A stretch of DNA of 64,000 nucleotides from Vreelandella halophila (GCF_019903425.1 NZ_JACHUZ010000012.1:186001-250000), one strand, 5' to 3'; numbered from the stretch's first letter, positions 22,678 to 42,775 are shown. Numbers and translations are program-made. Notes: generated from the sequence alone by a model not told the origin.

Positions 22678-23090
22678 CACATTACCGTCCTGTTCACAAA
22701 GGTGGTCGGTACCGGCAGTTTGGCCGCGGCCAGATTGAACGCGTCACGTGCCACGTCTTCTGCCACCCCTTCCATCTCGTACAGCATCTTCCCGGGCTGG
22801 ATTTCAGCAACCCAGTACTCAACGGCACCCTTGCCCTTACCCATGCGGACTTCAAGGGGCTTCTCGGTAATCGGCTTGTCCGGGAACACGCGGATCCAGA
22901 TCTTACCGCCACGCTTGATCCGGCGGGTCATGGTCCGACGGGCCGCCTCGATCTGGCGCGCGGTAACACGCCCACGGCCGGTCGCCTTGAGACCGTACTC
23001 ACCAAAGCTGACCTTGTTGCCGGTATGGGCCATGCCGCGGTTACGGCCTTTCTGTACCTTGCGGAACTTCGTTCGTTTCGGTTGCAGCAT
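22677..23090 (-). CDS. rplP: 50S ribosomal protein L16
   Basis: L16 of 137 residues, important for the A-site and late 50S assembly. It starts [19 protein letters not shown] and has [20 protein letters not shown] and [20 protein letters not shown]. It includes the conserved [13 protein letters not shown] region with an Arg that is commonly hydroxylated. Overlaps rpmC by one base. Confidence 0.99.
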   Translation of the reverse strand: MLQPKRTKFRKVQKGRNRGMAHTGNKVSFGEYGLKATGRGRVTARQIEAARRTMTRRIKRGGKIWIRVFPDKPITEKPLEVRMGKGKGAVEYWVAEIQPGKMLYEMEGVAEDVARDAFNLAAAKLPVPTTFVNRTVM

Positions 23091-23102
23091 TTGGAGACCC
23101 CC

Positions 23103-23789
23103 TTACTTCTGAGCTTTCTTCTGAGCAGCGGCTTCTTTTTCAGCCCGCACCTGCTCAAGACCGCCCAGGATTTCACCCTTGAAGATCCAGACTTTCACGC
23201 CGATGATCCCGTAGGTGGTGTGGGCCTCGTAATGCGCGTAGTCGATATCCGCACGCAGTGTATGCAGCGGTACGCGACCTTCACGGTACCACTCGGTACG
23301 TGCAATCTCGGCACCACCGAGGCGGCCACTGGCCTGGATCCGGATCCCTTTCGCGCCCTGGCGCATGGCGTTCTGAACAGCCCGCTTGAGTGCGCGCCGG
23401 AACATCACGCGGCGCTCGAGCTGGTTCGCCACACTCTGGGCTGCCAGCTTAGCGTCGAGATCAGGCTTGCGGATTTCCTCAATGTTGACGTGCACGGGCA
23501 CGCCCATCATGTCGGTCAGCTCCTTACGGAGCTTATCGACGTCCTCACCCTTCTTGCCGATCACAATCCCCGGACGGGCGGTATGGATCGTAATCCGGGC
23601 GTTCTGCGCGGGGCGCTCAATCAGAATCCGGCTGACGGAGGCTTTCTCGAGCCGGCGATTGAGAAATTCGCGGACCTCGATATCCTTCAGCAGGTTCTGG
23701 GCGTAAGCCCCTTTTTCCGCATACCAGACCGAGTTGTGCTCTTTGACAACGCCAAGCCTGATACCGGTTGGATGTACTTTATGACCCAT
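23103..23789 (-). CDS. rpsC: 30S ribosomal protein S3
   Basis: S3 of 228 residues at the mRNA entry channel. It opens [20 protein letters not shown]. The KH domain holds [20 protein letters not shown], and the C-terminal domain holds [20 protein letters not shown]. It ends with a short Ala/Lys-rich tail. Lies 10 bases after rplV. Confidence 0.99.
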   Translation of the reverse strand: MGHKVHPTGIRLGVVKEHNSVWYAEKGAYAQNLLKDIEVREFLNRRLEKASVSRILIERPAQNARITIHTARPGIVIGKKGEDVDKLRKELTDMMGVPVHVNIEEIRKPDLDAKLAAQSVANQLERRVMFRRALKRAVQNAMRQGAKGIRIQASGRLGGAEIARTEWYREGRVPLHTLRADIDYAHYEAHTTYGIIGVKVWIFKGEILGGLEQVRAEKEAAAQKKAQK

Positions 23790-23799
23790 CTGGTATCTC

Positions 23800-24132
23800 C
23801 TACTCGTCCGAAACCTTGACGGTGATGTGGCACGTGCGCTTCAGGATCCGGTCTGCACGGCCCTTGGCCCGCGCCTGGATCCGCTTCAGCGTCGGCCCCT
23901 CGTCCACACAGATGGTTGCAAGCCGCAACTCATCCACGTCCAGGCCTTCGTTATGCTCGGCGTTGGCAATCGCAGACTCTAGGGTCTTGCGAATGATCCC
24001 GGCCGCTTTCTTCGGTGTGAACGCCAGTGTATTCAGCGCTTCCTCGACACTCTTGCCACGGACCATGTCTGCGACAAGACGAGCTTTCTGAGCCGAGAGT
24101 CGAGCGCCTTTGGTTTTAGCCGCTACTTCCAT
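23800..24132 (-). CDS. rplV: 50S ribosomal protein L22
   Basis: L22 of 110 residues; its beta-hairpin lines the nascent-peptide tunnel. Sequence [40 protein letters not shown], and the hairpin [20 protein letters not shown]. The tunnel hairpin has no insertion or deletion relative to the usual family length. Confidence 0.99.
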   Translation of the reverse strand: MEVAAKTKGARLSAQKARLVADMVRGKSVEEALNTLAFTPKKAAGIIRKTLESAIANAEHNEGLDVDELRLATICVDEGPTLKRIQARAKGRADRILKRTCHITVKVSDE

Positions 24133-24150
24133 CGTTTAATCCCCTCAGAA

Positions 24151-24429
24151 TCAGCGTTTCTTCGCTTTCTTGTCGGCAGCATGCCCGCGGAACGTTCGTG
24201 TCGCGGCAAACTCGCCAAGTTTATGGCCAACCATTTCCTCAGTGATCATTACCGGCACATGCTGCCGGCCGTTATGCACTGCAATGGTCAGCCCTACCAT
24301 CTCCGGAAACACCGTGGAGCGGCGCGACCAGGTCTTGATCGGCTTACGGCTGTTGTTTTCCAGAGCTGCCTCAACCTTCTTCAGCAGATGCAGGTCTATA
24401 AAAGGACCTTTCTTCAGAGAACGTGGCAC
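24151..24429 (-). CDS. rpsS: 30S ribosomal protein S19
   Basis: S19 of 92 residues in the 30S head. GTG start at 24429; protein begins (M)[19 protein letters not shown] and contains [20 protein letters not shown] and [20 protein letters not shown]. Between rplB and rplV. Confidence 0.99.
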   Translation of the reverse strand: MPRSLKKGPFIDLHLLKKVEAALENNSRKPIKTWSRRSTVFPEMVGLTIAVHNGRQHVPVMITEEMVGHKLGEFAATRTFRGHAADKKAKKR

Positions 24430-24447
24430 AGCTTCTTCCCCTAAACG

Positions 24448-25278
24448 TTATTTCTTGGCCGAACGACGACGTACGATCATCTTGTCAGTACGCTTGTTCT
24501 TACGAGTCTTATGTCCTTTGGTCGGAATCCCCCAGGGTGTAACCGGGTGACGTCCGCCAGAGGTACGCCCTTCACCACCGCCATGCGGATGGTCAATTGG
24601 GTTCATAGCAACACCGCGTACTGTTGGCCGCTTGCCACGCCAACGTGTTGCACCCGCCTTGCCGGATTGCTTGAGACTGTGCTCGCTGTTGGAAACTTCC
24701 CCCAGCGTGGCACGGCACTCAGCCGGCACCTTTCGCATCTCGCCCGAACGCAGCCGAATGGTTGCGTAACTACCTTCACGTGCGACGAGCTGGACTGATG
24801 AACCGGCGCTGCGCGCGATCTGGGCACCCTTTCCGGGCTTGAGCTCAATGCAATGGATCACCGAACCCAGAGGGATGTTACGCAGAGGCAGAGTGCTACC
24901 GGCCCGGATCGGTGCATCGATCCCGGACTGAACGCGGTCGCCCTGCTTGAGCCCCTTGGGTGCGATAATGTACCGCCGTTCGCCATCCTGGTACTTGACC
25001 AGTGCGAGATGGGCGGAACGGTTGGGATCGTATTCCAGGCGTTCTACCTGGCCGGGAATACCATCCTTGTTGCGCTTGAAATCAATATGACGGTAATGGC
25101 GCTTATGGCCACCGCCGATATGACGGGACGTGATCCGGCCGTTGTTGTTGCGCCCCCCCGTCTTGCTGAGCTTGGTCACCAGTGGCGCGTAGGGCGCACC
25201 CCCGTGAAGGTCAGGATTACGGACCTTGATGAGGTGGCGACGACCGGGTGACGTCGGTTTGGTTTTCTCAATCGACAT
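24448..25278 (-). CDS. rplB: 50S ribosomal protein L2
   Basis: L2 of 276 residues, close to the peptidyl-transferase centre and needed for subunit joining. The conserved C-terminal [20 protein letters not shown], with the essential His, is intact. Other typical pieces are [20 protein letters not shown] and [19 protein letters not shown]. Slightly longer than the E. coli protein by three residues. Confidence 0.99.
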   Translation of the reverse strand: MSIEKTKPTSPGRRHLIKVRNPDLHGGAPYAPLVTKLSKTGGRNNNGRITSRHIGGGHKRHYRHIDFKRNKDGIPGQVERLEYDPNRSAHLALVKYQDGERRYIIAPKGLKQGDRVQSGIDAPIRAGSTLPLRNIPLGSVIHCIELKPGKGAQIARSAGSSVQLVAREGSYATIRLRSGEMRKVPAECRATLGEVSNSEHSLKQSGKAGATRWRGKRPTVRGVAMNPIDHPHGGGEGRTSGGRHPVTPWGIPTKGHKTRKNKRTDKMIVRRRSAKK

Positions 25279-25295
25279 GTCTGTAACCCCTCAAC

Positions 25296-25589
25296 CTATT
25301 CCACGTCCATGAAGTCAATATCCTGACCATCAGCCAGGCGTACATACGCCTTGCGAAGATCGTCACGCTTACCCATGCCATGGATTGTGCGCTTGTTCTT
25401 GCCCTTGCGGTTGCTGACCTGGACCTTGGTCACGTCCACATTGAACAGCTGCTCTACCGCCTTGCGGATCTCAGGCTTGGTCGCATCAGGAGCCACCTTG
25501 AACACGACCTGGCCCTGATCGCCAACCATGGTCGCTTTCTCAGAGACCAGCGGGCCGAGCAGAACCTTGTAAATTCGCTCCTGATTCAT
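25296..25589 (-). CDS. rplW: 50S ribosomal protein L23
   Basis: L23 of 97 residues, at the tunnel exit and docking site for trigger factor and SRP. Sequence opens [20 protein letters not shown] and has [20 protein letters not shown]. Its ATG overlaps the rplD stop by 4 bases. Confidence 0.98.
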   Translation of the reverse strand: MNQERIYKVLLGPLVSEKATMVGDQGQVVFKVAPDATKPEIRKAVEQLFNVDVTKVQVSNRKGKNKRTIHGMGKRDDLRKAYVRLADGQDIDFMDVE

Positions 25590-26194
25590 CCCAGCATCTC
25601 CTCAAACTTCTTGAGCGCATCCACTGTAACCACCACATGGTTGTGCGCTACGAGACTCACCGGATCCACGCCCCGGACATCGGATACCGCCACGTTGGGG
25701 ATATTGCGCGATGCCAGCTCGAGATTCCGCTCAACAGAGTCGGAAACAATCAGCGCATTCTGCTGAACACCCAGTTCCTGGAGCTTGGCACTGAACACCT
25801 TGGTACGCGGCTGGTCAGGAGTAATGGAGTCCACAACCACCAGACGCTCCTGACGAACCAACTCGGAAAGAATCGAGCGCAGCGCGCCGCGATACATCTT
25901 CCGGTTAACCTTCTGCGAATAATCGCGCGGACGAGCCGCGAAGGTCGTACCGCCACCACGCCAGATCGGGCTGCGGATGGTGCCGGCACGGGCACGACCT
26001 GTGCCCTTCTGCCGCCAGGGCTTCTTGCCACCGCCGCTGACCTCGGAGCGCGTCTTCTGCTTGGCGCTGCCCTGACGACCTGCCGCCAGATAGGCGGTTA
26101 CGACCTGGTGCACCAGCGATTCGTTGAATTCTTTACCAAAAGCGGCATCAGATACCTGAACACCGTTACCGCTTCCTGTCACTGTCAATTCCAT
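25586..26194 (-). CDS. rplD: 50S ribosomal protein L4
   Basis: L4 of 202 residues; in E. coli it also represses the S10 operon. ATG at 26194 ([20 protein letters not shown]) is better placed behind AAGGGG than the GTG three bases earlier. The tunnel loop [25 protein letters not shown] is present and intact. The leader upstream of rpsJ looks too short for E. coli-type L4 attenuation. Confidence 0.98.
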   Translation of the reverse strand: MELTVTGSGNGVQVSDAAFGKEFNESLVHQVVTAYLAAGRQGSAKQKTRSEVSGGGKKPWRQKGTGRARAGTIRSPIWRGGGTTFAARPRDYSQKVNRKMYRGALRSILSELVRQERLVVVDSITPDQPRTKVFSAKLQELGVQQNALIVSDSVERNLELASRNIPNVAVSDVRGVDPVSLVAHNHVVVTVDALKKFEEMLG

Positions 26195-26205
26195 CACGCC
26201 ACCCC

Positions 26206-26847
26206 TTAGGCTTTCACTGCGGGCTTGATGATCAGGTCACCGCCATTGGCGCCAGGGACGGGCCCTTTAACCAGCAGCAGATTCCGCTCGGCATCAACAC
26301 GCACGATCTCGATGTTCTGACTGGTCACGCGCGCATTACCCATCTGACCGGACATCTTCTTGCCCTTGAATACACGGCCCGGAGACTGGCACTGACCGAT
26401 AGAGCCAGGGGCGCGGTGTGCGAGCGAGTTACCGTGGGTCTTATCCTGGGTGGAGAAGTTCCAGCGCTTGACGGTACCAGCAAAGCCCTTGCCCTTTGAC
26501 TGGCCGGTCACATCAATTGATTGACCGTCCTCGAACTGGGAAACATCAAGCTCGGAACCGGGCTGCAGCTCTCCGTCCTCTGACTGGTCTTCCAGCCGGA
26601 ACTCCCAGAGACTGCGCCCTGCTTCGACGCCATTCTTCGCGAAATGACCCGCTTCCGGCTTGGTAATCCGGTTCGCGCGGCGCGTACCGGTCGTTACCTG
26701 AACCGCACGATAGCCGTCCCGCTCGGGCGTCTTGATTTCGGTAATACGGTTGGCATCAACCTGAATCACCGTGACGGGGATGGAGTTACCCTCGTCGGTA
26801 AAAATACGAGTCATACCGGCCTTGCGGCCGACAACACCAATCGCCAT
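26206..26847 (-). CDS. rplC: 50S ribosomal protein L3
   Basis: L3 of 213 residues, an early assembly protein reaching the peptidyl-transferase centre. It opens [20 protein letters not shown]. The loop [20 protein letters not shown] contains the Gln-rich site commonly methylated in gammaproteobacteria. Preceded by a 78-base gap after rpsJ. Confidence 0.99.
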   Translation of the reverse strand: MAIGVVGRKAGMTRIFTDEGNSIPVTVIQVDANRITEIKTPERDGYRAVQVTTGTRRANRITKPEAGHFAKNGVEAGRSLWEFRLEDQSEDGELQPGSELDVSQFEDGQSIDVTGQSKGKGFAGTVKRWNFSTQDKTHGNSLAHRAPGSIGQCQSPGRVFKGKKMSGQMGNARVTSQNIEIVRVDAERNLLLVKGPVPGANGGDLIIKPAVKA

Positions 26848-26925
26848 TGTTCACCTCTTAGTGTACGGGGCTTCAACCCTCTATGGCCTGAAAGACAGTT
26901 ACACTCTGAGGGGTTAACTCGGGGG

Positions 26926-27237
26926 TTAACCCAGGCTGATCTGCACGTCCACTCCGGCGGCGAGATCGAGCTTCATCAGAGCATCGACTGTCTTTTCGGT
27001 AGGCTCAACGATATCCAGAAGGCGCTTGTGCGTCCGGATCTCATACTGATCACGCGCGTCCTTATTGACGTGCGGCGAGATCAGAATGGTGTACTTCTCT
27101 TTCCGGGTCGGCAGAGGAATAGGACCCCGAACCTGAGCACCAGTCCGCTTTGCCGTATCGACAATTTCCTGGGTGGACTGATCGATCAGGCGGTAATCAA
27201 ACGCCTTCAACCGGATTCTGATTTTTTGGCTCTGCAT
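26926..27237 (-). CDS. rpsJ: 30S ribosomal protein S10
   Basis: S10 (NusE) of 103 residues; besides the ribosome it acts in antitermination with NusB at boxA. Sequence [59 protein letters not shown]. First gene of the S10 operon. Directly downstream of its stop there is a repeated 9-mer (GTTAACCCC twice on the minus strand) of unknown meaning. Confidence 0.99.
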   Translation of the reverse strand: MQSQKIRIRLKAFDYRLIDQSTQEIVDTAKRTGAQVRGPIPLPTRKEKYTILISPHVNKDARDQYEIRTHKRLLDIVEPTEKTVDALMKLDLAAGVDVQISLG

Positions 27238-27299
27238 GTTGCACCAAACTCCAATCGTTGTTGGCAGCTCGTATAAGCCGACCCGTAAAAAGGATGCGT

Positions 27300-27328
27300 A
27301 TTATAGGGCGCATACGCGACGGCGTCAA
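27300..27328 (-). promoter_or_regulatory. Promoter of the S10 operon (rpsJ)
   Basis: Minus strand: TTGACG at 27328-27323, exactly 17 bases, then TATAAT at 27305-27300, a near-consensus sigma-70 promoter. It lies between the tufA terminator and rpsJ and predicts a leader of about 55 bases, much shorter than the E. coli S10 leader used for L4 control. Confidence 0.88.
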
Positions 27329-27376
27329 CCTACGGACTGCTCCAGAGAATCCGTTACAGGGATGGACCCTGAAACC

Positions 27377-27410
27377 AAAAAAGGGGCTGCTCGGCGGCAG
27401 CCCCTTTTTC
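27377..27410 (-). terminator. Rho-independent terminator after tufA
   Basis: An 8-bp GC-rich stem (GGGGCTGC / GCAGCCCC, extended by five A-T pairs) with a 6-base loop at 27378-27409, followed on the minus strand by TTTTTTGG. It sits about 20 bases beyond the tuf stop and separates the str operon from the S10 promoter. Confidence 0.92.
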
Positions 27411-27426
27411 CAGGGCGAGGGACCGA

Positions 27427-28620
<1,194 letters not shown>

Positions 28621-28653
28621 GATTCACCTCTTCGCTCTGTTCTGTCAGTTCAA

Positions 28654-30759
28654 TCAGTTCTTGTTCATGATCTCTTGCGCGATGCTGGTCGGCGCTTCCC
28701 CGTAATTGTGGAACTCCATCACGTAAGAGGCGCGCCCCTGGGTCGCGGAACGCAGGTCCGTCGCATAGCCGAACATCTCGGAAAGCGGTACTTCAGCGCG
28801 GATCACCTTGCCGGCCGGAGTATCCTCCATGCCCTGGACCAGACCACGGCGACGGTTCAGGTCGCCAACAACGTCCCCCATGAACTCCTCGGGCGTCACA
28901 ACCTCCACCTTCATGATGGGTTCAAGCAGCGCGGGCGACGCGTCCAGCGCACCCTGCTTCATCGCCATGGAACCGGCGACCTTGAACGCCATCTCGTTGG
29001 AGTCCACATCGTGATACGAGCCGTCAAACAGGGTCGCCTTAACACCGAGGATGGGATAGCCGGCGAGAACACCGGTCTGCATCTGCTGCTCGATACCCTG
29101 CTGTACGGCGGGAACGTATTCCTTGGGAACCACACCACCAACGATCTTGTTCTCGAACAGGAACGTGGGGGAATCCTCGTCATCCAGAGGCAGCGGCTCC
29201 AGTTTGATCCAGACATGGCCATACTGACCGCGACCACCCGACTGGCGGACAAACTTGCCTTCAACCTCGACCGGCTTGCGGATGCACTCACGGTAGGCCA
29301 CCTGCGGCTTACCGATGTTTGCCTCAACCTTGAACTCGCGCTTGAGGCGGTCGACGATTACGTCGAGATGGAGCTCGCCCATGCCGGAGATGATGGTCTG
29401 ACCGGATTCCTCGTCGGTATAGACGCGGAAGGACGGGTCCTCCTGGGCGAGCTTGCCCAGAGCCGTACCCATCTTCTCCTGTTCCGCCTTGGATTTGGGC
29501 TCAACCGCAACCGAGATAACCGGCTCCGGGAACTCCATGCGCTCCAGTTCGATCTTGCGTTTCTCATCGCACAGCGTGTCACCGGTAGTGATGTTCTTGA
29601 GGCCGATGGCGGCCGCAATGTCACCGGAGAACACTTCCTTGATCTCTTCCCGATCATTGGCGTGCATCTGGACCATCCGGCCCACACGCTCTTTCTTCTG
29701 CTTGCTGGCGTTGTAGATGGCGGTGCCGGTCTCCAGCTTGCCAGAGTAGACACGGAAGAAGGTCAGCGTGCCCATGAACGGGTCGGTTGCGATCTTGAAC
29801 GCCAGAGCCGCAAACGGCGCATCGTCGTCGGCGGAACGCGTTTCCTCGGTGCCGTCCTCATCGACTACACCGGTAATCGCTCTGACCTCGTCCGGCGCTG
29901 GCAGGAATTCCAGCACGTTGTCGAGCAGTGCCTGGATACCCTTATTCTTGAAGGCAGAGCCACAGGTAGCCAGCACGATGTCGTTCTCCAGGCAGCGAGC
30001 ACGGAGACCCTGCTTGATCTCATCATGGCTCAGCTCACCCTTTTCAAGGTAGGCATCCATGAGTTCCTCATTGGCCTCAGCAGCCGCCTCAACCATGGCT
30101 TCACGCGCAGCATCGGCTTCTGCCTTGAGTTCCTCAGGGATCTCAGTCTGCTCGTACGTCATCCCTTGGTCATGTTCATTCCAGTAGATCGCCTTCATGC
30201 GCATAAGGTCGATCACGCCCTGGAAGTTGTCCTCGGCCCCGATCGGTAGCTGGATCGGCACCGTGCTCGAGCCAAGCCGCTGGCGGATCTGGTCCACGAC
30301 GCGGGAGAAATTGGCACCCGCGCGGTCCATCTTGTTAACGAACACCAGCCGTGGAACGTGGTATTTGTCCGCCTGGCGCCAGACCGTCTCGGACTGAGGC
30401 TCTACCCCAGAGGTACCGCAGAAAACCACGACAGCGCCGTCGAGCACCCTCAGCGAACGCTCCACCTCGATGGTGAAGTCCACGTGGCCAGGGGTGTCGA
30501 TGATGTTGATCCGGTGCTCATCATACTGCTGGTCCATACCCCGCCAGAAGGCGGTTACGGCCGCAGAGGTAATGGTGATCCCGCGCTCCTGCTCCTGGGA
30601 CATCCAGTCGGTAGTGGATGCACCATCGTGTGTCTCGCCCATCTTGTGGCTGCGACCAGTGTAATACAGGATCCGCTCGGTTGCGGTTGTCTTACCGGCG
30701 TCCACGTGGGCGCAGATGCCGATATTGCGGTAACGTTTGATCGGTGTTTTACGTGCCAC
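28654..30759 (-). CDS. fusA: Elongation factor G
   Basis: EF-G of 701 residues, the translocation GTPase. GTG start at 30759. Motifs: [35 protein letters not shown]. Five domains of the usual size; domain IV contains [14 protein letters not shown]. Family type is the canonical FusA seen in str operons (rpsL-rpsG-fusA-tufA), not the FusB/mitochondrial-like variant. Confidence 0.99.
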   Translation of the reverse strand: MARKTPIKRYRNIGICAHVDAGKTTATERILYYTGRSHKMGETHDGASTTDWMSQEQERGITITSAAVTAFWRGMDQQYDEHRINIIDTPGHVDFTIEVERSLRVLDGAVVVFCGTSGVEPQSETVWRQADKYHVPRLVFVNKMDRAGANFSRVVDQIRQRLGSSTVPIQLPIGAEDNFQGVIDLMRMKAIYWNEHDQGMTYEQTEIPEELKAEADAAREAMVEAAAEANEELMDAYLEKGELSHDEIKQGLRARCLENDIVLATCGSAFKNKGIQALLDNVLEFLPAPDEVRAITGVVDEDGTEETRSADDDAPFAALAFKIATDPFMGTLTFFRVYSGKLETGTAIYNASKQKKERVGRMVQMHANDREEIKEVFSGDIAAAIGLKNITTGDTLCDEKRKIELERMEFPEPVISVAVEPKSKAEQEKMGTALGKLAQEDPSFRVYTDEESGQTIISGMGELHLDVIVDRLKREFKVEANIGKPQVAYRECIRKPVEVEGKFVRQSGGRGQYGHVWIKLEPLPLDDEDSPTFLFENKIVGGVVPKEYVPAVQQGIEQQMQTGVLAGYPILGVKATLFDGSYHDVDSNEMAFKVAGSMAMKQGALDASPALLEPIMKVEVVTPEEFMGDVVGDLNRRRGLVQGMEDTPAGKVIRAEVPLSEMFGYATDLRSATQGRASYVMEFHNYGEAPTSIAQEIMNKN

Positions 30760-30777
30760 GTCAGATACCTCGGTCGA

Positions 30778-31248
30778 TTAGAAGCGGTAATGGGAGAAGG
30801 CTTTGTTGGCCTCGGCCATACGGTGCACATCTTCCCGTTTCTTGACCGCGGCACCCTTGCTGCCGGCCGCATCAAGGATCTCGCCCGCGAGCCGCTGCAC
30901 CATGGACTTCTCGCCCCGCTTACGGGAGAAATCCACGAGCCAGCGCATGGCCAGTGCCACCTGGCGGGACGGCCTTACCTCAACCGGAACCTGGTAGGTC
31001 GCGCCACCAACACGGCGGGACTTCACCTCGACCATGGGCTGAATGTTCTCCAGAGCGCTCTCAAAGACTTCGAGCGGCTCCTGATTGGTCTTTTCCGCAA
31101 CAATGTCCAACGCGCCGTACACGATGCGTTCGGCGACCGCTTTCTTGCCATGTTCCATCACATGGTTGATGAACTTCGCCAGGCGCTCACTGTTAAACTT
31201 CGGATCCGGGATGATTTCCCGCTTCGTTGCAATGCGTCTTCTTGGCAT
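30778..31248 (-). CDS. rpsG: 30S ribosomal protein S7
   Basis: S7 of 156 residues, organiser of the 30S head and E-site. It opens [20 protein letters not shown] and contains [20 protein letters not shown]. In E. coli S7 represses its own translation by binding the rpsL-rpsG gap; here that gap is longer (167 bases) and could hold a similar site. Confidence 0.99.
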   Translation of the reverse strand: MPRRRIATKREIIPDPKFNSERLAKFINHVMEHGKKAVAERIVYGALDIVAEKTNQEPLEVFESALENIQPMVEVKSRRVGGATYQVPVEVRPSRQVALAMRWLVDFSRKRGEKSMVQRLAGEILDAAGSKGAAVKKREDVHRMAEANKAFSHYRF

Positions 31249-31415
31249 CGATAAGCCCTCATGTAAAAGTTGTCAGGTCTTCAGGTTGCTCCGGAATGAT
31301 GCGCGCACTCGCGCCACCCGGCCTTACTCTTATCGGCACCGACGACCCGTAGCAACCGGCTGCCGGCGATAAAAGAAAGCCTGCTGAATCACTGCTGTTG
31401 AAACCAAAATCCCGA

Positions 31416-31790
31416 TCAGGACTTCGGGCGCTTGGTACCGTACTTGGAACGGCCCTTGCGACGATCCTGCACTCCCTGGGTGTCAAGCGTGCCGCGAACG
31501 GTGTGATAGCGCACACCCGGCAGGTCCTTGACCCGGCCACCACGAATGAGGACCACACTGTGCTCCTGCAGGTTGTGGCCTTCACCACCGATGTAGGATG
31601 CCACCTCGTAGCCGTTTGTCAGCCGCACACGGCAGACCTTCCGAAGGGCCGAGTTCGGCTTCTTCGGGGTCGTGGTGTAGACACGGGTGCAGACGCCCCG
31701 ACGCTGCGGGCAGGCCTGCAGCGCCGGTACGTCGGTCTTAGCAGCCCGGCGCTTACGCGGCTTTCGAACCAACTGGTTAATGGTTGCCAT
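31416..31790 (-). CDS. rpsL: 30S ribosomal protein S12
   Basis: S12 of 124 residues at the decoding centre. It contains [20 protein letters not shown] and [26 protein letters not shown], in which the two lysines often altered in streptomycin-resistant mutants are wild type. First gene of the str operon with its own promoter upstream. Confidence 0.99.
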   Translation of the reverse strand: MATINQLVRKPRKRRAAKTDVPALQACPQRRGVCTRVYTTTPKKPNSALRKVCRVRLTNGYEVASYIGGEGHNLQEHSVVLIRGGRVKDLPGVRYHTVRGTLDTQGVQDRRKGRSKYGTKRPKS

Positions 31791-31851
31791 CTAGACTAAC
31801 TCCGGTTTTCAGACGGTTTCGCCCTTTATGGGCGTTTCAGCGAGGGGCGCA

Positions 31852-31880
31852 AGTTTAAGTGCGCGCCCCTTTCCAGTCAA
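31852..31880 (-). promoter_or_regulatory. Internal promoter of the str operon (rpsL)
   Basis: Minus strand TTGACT at 31880-31875, 17-base spacer, TAAACT at 31857-31852. The spacer and -10 lie inside an 8-bp inverted repeat (AGGGGCGC, 31843-31850 / GCGCCCCT, 31863-31870, plus strand); no T-run follows it, so it is not a classic terminator for rpoC. Confidence 0.65.
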
Positions 31881-31889
31881 GATAACTGG

Positions 31890-36101
<4,212 letters not shown>

Positions 36102-36174
36102 AATATTGGCTCCGGAGCGTTAATCACTGGCGGTGGCGCTGTGCCACCACCGTCGCTGCCAAACAGGTTTCGGA

Positions 36175-40248
<4,074 letters not shown>

Positions 40249-40298
40249 CTGCATTCCCCAGCTTCGGACTCAATAACTGGTGTACCCGGACTGCGAAC

Positions 40299-40357
40299 AG
40301 TCACCGGGATGGGTCCCGGGTCAAGCCCGGGCACCCGGATCCTGGATCCGGGTGACC
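40299..40357. repeat. Composite palindromic element in the rplL-rpoB gap
   Basis: Two perfect inverted repeats sit side by side: CCCGGG-TCAAG-CCCGGG at 40315-40331, and an 11-bp stem CACCCGGATCC / GGATCCGGGTG with a single-base centre at 40332-40354. Outer ends GTCACC(40300) and GGTGAC(40357) are also complementary. The block resembles a small intergenic palindromic (REP-like) element, or it could be an RNase III processing hairpin of the rplJL-rpoBC mRNA. Confidence 0.6.
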
Positions 40358-40370
40358 TGCATATAACGCG

Positions 40371-40398
40371 AAAAGGCCGGCGGCATACGCCACCAGCC
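40371..40398 (-). terminator. Attenuator-like hairpin between rplL and rpoB
   Basis: Minus strand: a 10-bp stem (8 Watson-Crick and 2 G-T pairs) with a GTAT loop at 40398-40375 followed by TTTTCGCG. The run is short, so partial read-through is expected. E. coli has a partial terminator at the same place which keeps RNA polymerase levels below those of ribosomal proteins; the same role is inferred here. Confidence 0.65.
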
Positions 40399-40436
40399 AA
40401 ATCGCGGTTCAGCGCTCTCGACGGCTTTGGAAGCCG

Positions 40437-40820
40437 TTATTTGAGCTCAACAGTGGCGCCTGCTTCCTCAAGCTTCGCCTTGGCGTCGTCCGCCTCTTCC
40501 TTGCTGGCGCCTTCCTTGACGGTGCCCGGTGCGCCGTCAACCAGGGCTTTCGCTTCCTTCAGGCCGAGACCTGTCAGTTCGCGAACAACCTTGATGACGT
40601 TGACCTTCTTTTCACCACCGCCGGTCAGGACGATGTCGAATTCGGTCTGCTCTTCCGCAGCACCGCCTTCGTCACCACCACCAGCCGCAGCCGGAGCTGC
40701 TGCAACAGCAGCCTGAGCGGAAACGCCGAATTTCTCTTCCATCGCTTCCACGAGCTCAACTACTTCCATGACGCTCATTTCAGCGATTGCATTAAGGATA
40801 TCGTCTTTAGACAGAGCCAT
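40437..40820 (-). CDS. rplL: 50S ribosomal protein L7/L12
   Basis: L7/L12 of 127 residues, the multi-copy stalk protein that recruits translation GTPases. N-terminal dimer domain [20 protein letters not shown], Ala/Gly hinge ([17 protein letters not shown]) and C-terminal domain [20 protein letters not shown]. Slightly longer hinge than E. coli. Follows rplJ by 36 bases. Confidence 0.99.
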   Translation of the reverse strand: MALSKDDILNAIAEMSVMEVVELVEAMEEKFGVSAQAAVAAAPAAAGGGDEGGAAEEQTEFDIVLTGGGEKKVNVIKVVRELTGLGLKEAKALVDGAPGTVKEGASKEEADDAKAKLEEAGATVELK

Positions 40821-40856
40821 GACTATTCTCCAGATTCAAAAATGATAAAAAACCAA

Positions 40857-41387
40857 TCAGGCTGCTTCTTTCTTCTGGTCACGAACTGCAGCTACCGCGC
40901 GGGTAACCTTGGACGGAACCTCGTTGAAGGTCCGTGCCAGCTTGGTGATCGGAGCCTGGATTGTGCCCGCCAGCTGCGACAGCGCTTCGTCACGCGTCGG
41001 AAGCTTGGCCAGACGATCAATCTGCTCGCCACCCAGCAGCTCGCCACCTACGGCCAGTGCCTTGATTTCAAAGTTGTCGTTTTCCTTGGAAAAATCCTTG
41101 AGCAGGCGCGCAGCCGCACCCGGATCCTCCATGGAAAATGCAAACAGGGTCGGGCCGGCGAGGACCTCGCTCACGCACTCAAAGTCGGTTCCCTGGACAG
41201 CACGCTTGGCGAGTGTGTTACGAACCACCCGCAGATAAACGTTCTGTTCACGGGCCTTGGCGCGCAATGCGGTCATATCGCCGGAGTCCACACCCCGGTA
41301 GTCCGCAAGGACAACAGACAAAGCACCACTGGCAGCCTCGTTGACTTCGGCGACAATCGCCTTTTTGCCTTCGAGTTGGATTGCCAC
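40857..41387 (-). CDS. rplJ: 50S ribosomal protein L10
   Basis: L10 of 176 residues, base of the L7/L12 stalk. GTG start at 41387, protein (M)[20 protein letters not shown], then [20 protein letters not shown]. The C-terminus has the alternating hydrophobic helix that binds L12 dimers. The unusually long 232-base upstream region is probably the L10-(L12)4 autoregulatory leader. Confidence 0.98.
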   Translation of the reverse strand: MAIQLEGKKAIVAEVNEAASGALSVVLADYRGVDSGDMTALRAKAREQNVYLRVVRNTLAKRAVQGTDFECVSEVLAGPTLFAFSMEDPGAAARLLKDFSKENDNFEIKALAVGGELLGGEQIDRLAKLPTRDEALSQLAGTIQAPITKLARTFNEVPSKVTRAVAAVRDQKKEAA

Positions 41388-41619
41388 TGGTTTTACTCCT
41401 CAGGTTGTGCCGGCAGAACCGGCGATCAACTCACGCCCCTGAGGGCGCCCTTACGGTGTCTTTGTTCGGAGAGAACGTCTTACACCGTCTGCGCAGGCAT
41501 TGCTTTAACCCCTGTACCGGATGGCTTCGGGGACCTGCGGTCTTTGACAGCCCGGCTCACGCCCAGACTACAAAGCTTGCGGCGGGCACCGCTTACGGCG
41601 CCCGGTATTCTGCAACCTG
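41388..41619 (-). promoter_or_regulatory. rplA-rplJ intergenic region, probable L10 leader
   Basis: This 232-base gap holds no gene. It contains several hairpins, e.g. GCCGG-CAGAA-CCGGC at 41409-41423 and CGCCC-CTGA-GGGCG further on. In gammaproteobacteria the rplJ leader binds the L10/L12 complex to repress rplJL translation; position and length fit. I could not identify the kink-turn with certainty nor a convincing promoter. Confidence 0.5.
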
Positions 41620-42318
41620 TCAGATGGACAGTGTTGACTGATCAATGGTAAGCCCTGGCCCCATGGTGGAGGACAGCGTCACCTTCTTGAGATAGATTCC
41701 CTTGGCCGTGGAGGGCTTGAGCTTCTTCAGATCACCCAGAAGCGCTTCCACGTTCTCGCGGATCGACTGGGCATCGAAACCGACGTTGCCAACGCCGCAG
41801 TGCACAATGCCCTTCTTGTCGGTCCGGAATCGCACCTGGCCGGCCTTGGCATTACCCACAGCGGTCTCCACGTCTGCGGTTACTGTGCCAACCTTGGGAT
41901 TGGGCATCAGGCCGCGCGGGCCAAGGATCTGACCCAGCTGGCCGACAACGCGCATGGCGTCAGGCGTGGCGATGACCACGTCGAAGTTGAGGTCGCCGCC
42001 GCGGATCTGTTCCGCCAGATCATCCATACCGACCACATCGGCACCCGCCTCGGTGGCCTTGTCCGCGTTATCGCCCTGGGCAAAAACGGCAATACGCACG
42101 CTCTTGCCCGTGCCATTGGGAAGGACAGTGGAACCACGCACGACTTGGTCGGATTTCCGGGCATCAACGCCCAAATTCACAGCCAGGTCCACGGATTCCT
42201 GGAAATTCGTGTACTGATCAAGATCCTTCAGGATATCGACCGCCTCGTCCACGCTGTAGGCGCGGGTACGGTCAACCTTGTCGCGGATCAGCTTCTGGCG
42301 CTTGCTCAGTTTTGCCAT
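41620..42318 (-). CDS. rplA: 50S ribosomal protein L1
   Basis: L1 of 232 residues or so, from ATG at 42318 ([20 protein letters not shown]), the mobile stalk protein of the E-site and, in E. coli, repressor of rplKA. Conserved stretches: [17 protein letters not shown] and [20 protein letters not shown]. The upstream in-frame start would overlap rplK. It begins 1 base after the rplK stop. Confidence 0.98.
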   Translation of the reverse strand: MAKLSKRQKLIRDKVDRTRAYSVDEAVDILKDLDQYTNFQESVDLAVNLGVDARKSDQVVRGSTVLPNGTGKSVRIAVFAQGDNADKATEAGADVVGMDDLAEQIRGGDLNFDVVIATPDAMRVVGQLGQILGPRGLMPNPKVGTVTADVETAVGNAKAGQVRFRTDKKGIVHCGVGNVGFDAQSIRENVEALLGDLKKLKPSTAKGIYLKKVTLSSTMGPGLTIDQSTLSI

Positions 42319-42319
42319 C

Positions 42320-42751
42320 TCAGAGCCCCTCCACATTCAGGCCCATACTGCGTGCCGTGCCTGCAATGGTACGCACTGCAGCGTCCATATCAGCGGCCGT
42401 CAGATCAGGCTCTTTGGCTTTCACGATCTCTTCCAGCTGTTCCCGGGTAACCTTGCCCACCTTGTCGGTGTTGGGCTTACCCGAACCGGTAGAGATACCT
42501 GCAGCTTTCTTGAGCAGCACCGGCGCCGGCGGCGTCTTGGTGACGAAGGTGAAACTGCGGTCACTGTAGACCGTGATGACCACCGGAGTCGGCAGCCCGG
42601 GCTCCATGTCCTGCGTTTCGGCGTTGAACGCCTTGCAGAACTCCATGATATTCAGGCCGTGCTGACCCAGCGCCGGGCCCACGGGGGGACTCGGATTCGC
42701 CTTGCCCGCCGCGACCTGCAGCTTGATGTAAGCTTCGATTTTCTTAGCCAC
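42320..42751 (-). CDS. rplK: 50S ribosomal protein L11
   Basis: L11 of 143 residues, part of the GTPase-associated centre. GTG start at 42751: (M)[20 protein letters not shown] with the conserved [20 protein letters not shown]-terminus [10 protein letters not shown] is normal. Two overlapping hairpins precede the gene (42776-42836). Confidence 0.99.
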   Translation of the reverse strand: MAKKIEAYIKLQVAAGKANPSPPVGPALGQHGLNIMEFCKAFNAETQDMEPGLPTPVVITVYSDRSFTFVTKTPPAPVLLKKAAGISTGSGKPNTDKVGKVTREQLEEIVKAKEPDLTAADMDAAVRTIAGTARSMGLNVEGL

Positions 42752-42775
42752 GATAACCTCCTGATGGGTTCAAAC

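Noticed and set aside
26926..26955. Two copies of GTTAACCCC at the rpsJ stop
   Set aside because: Only two copies, no structure or T-run; I see no function beyond chance or weak processing.
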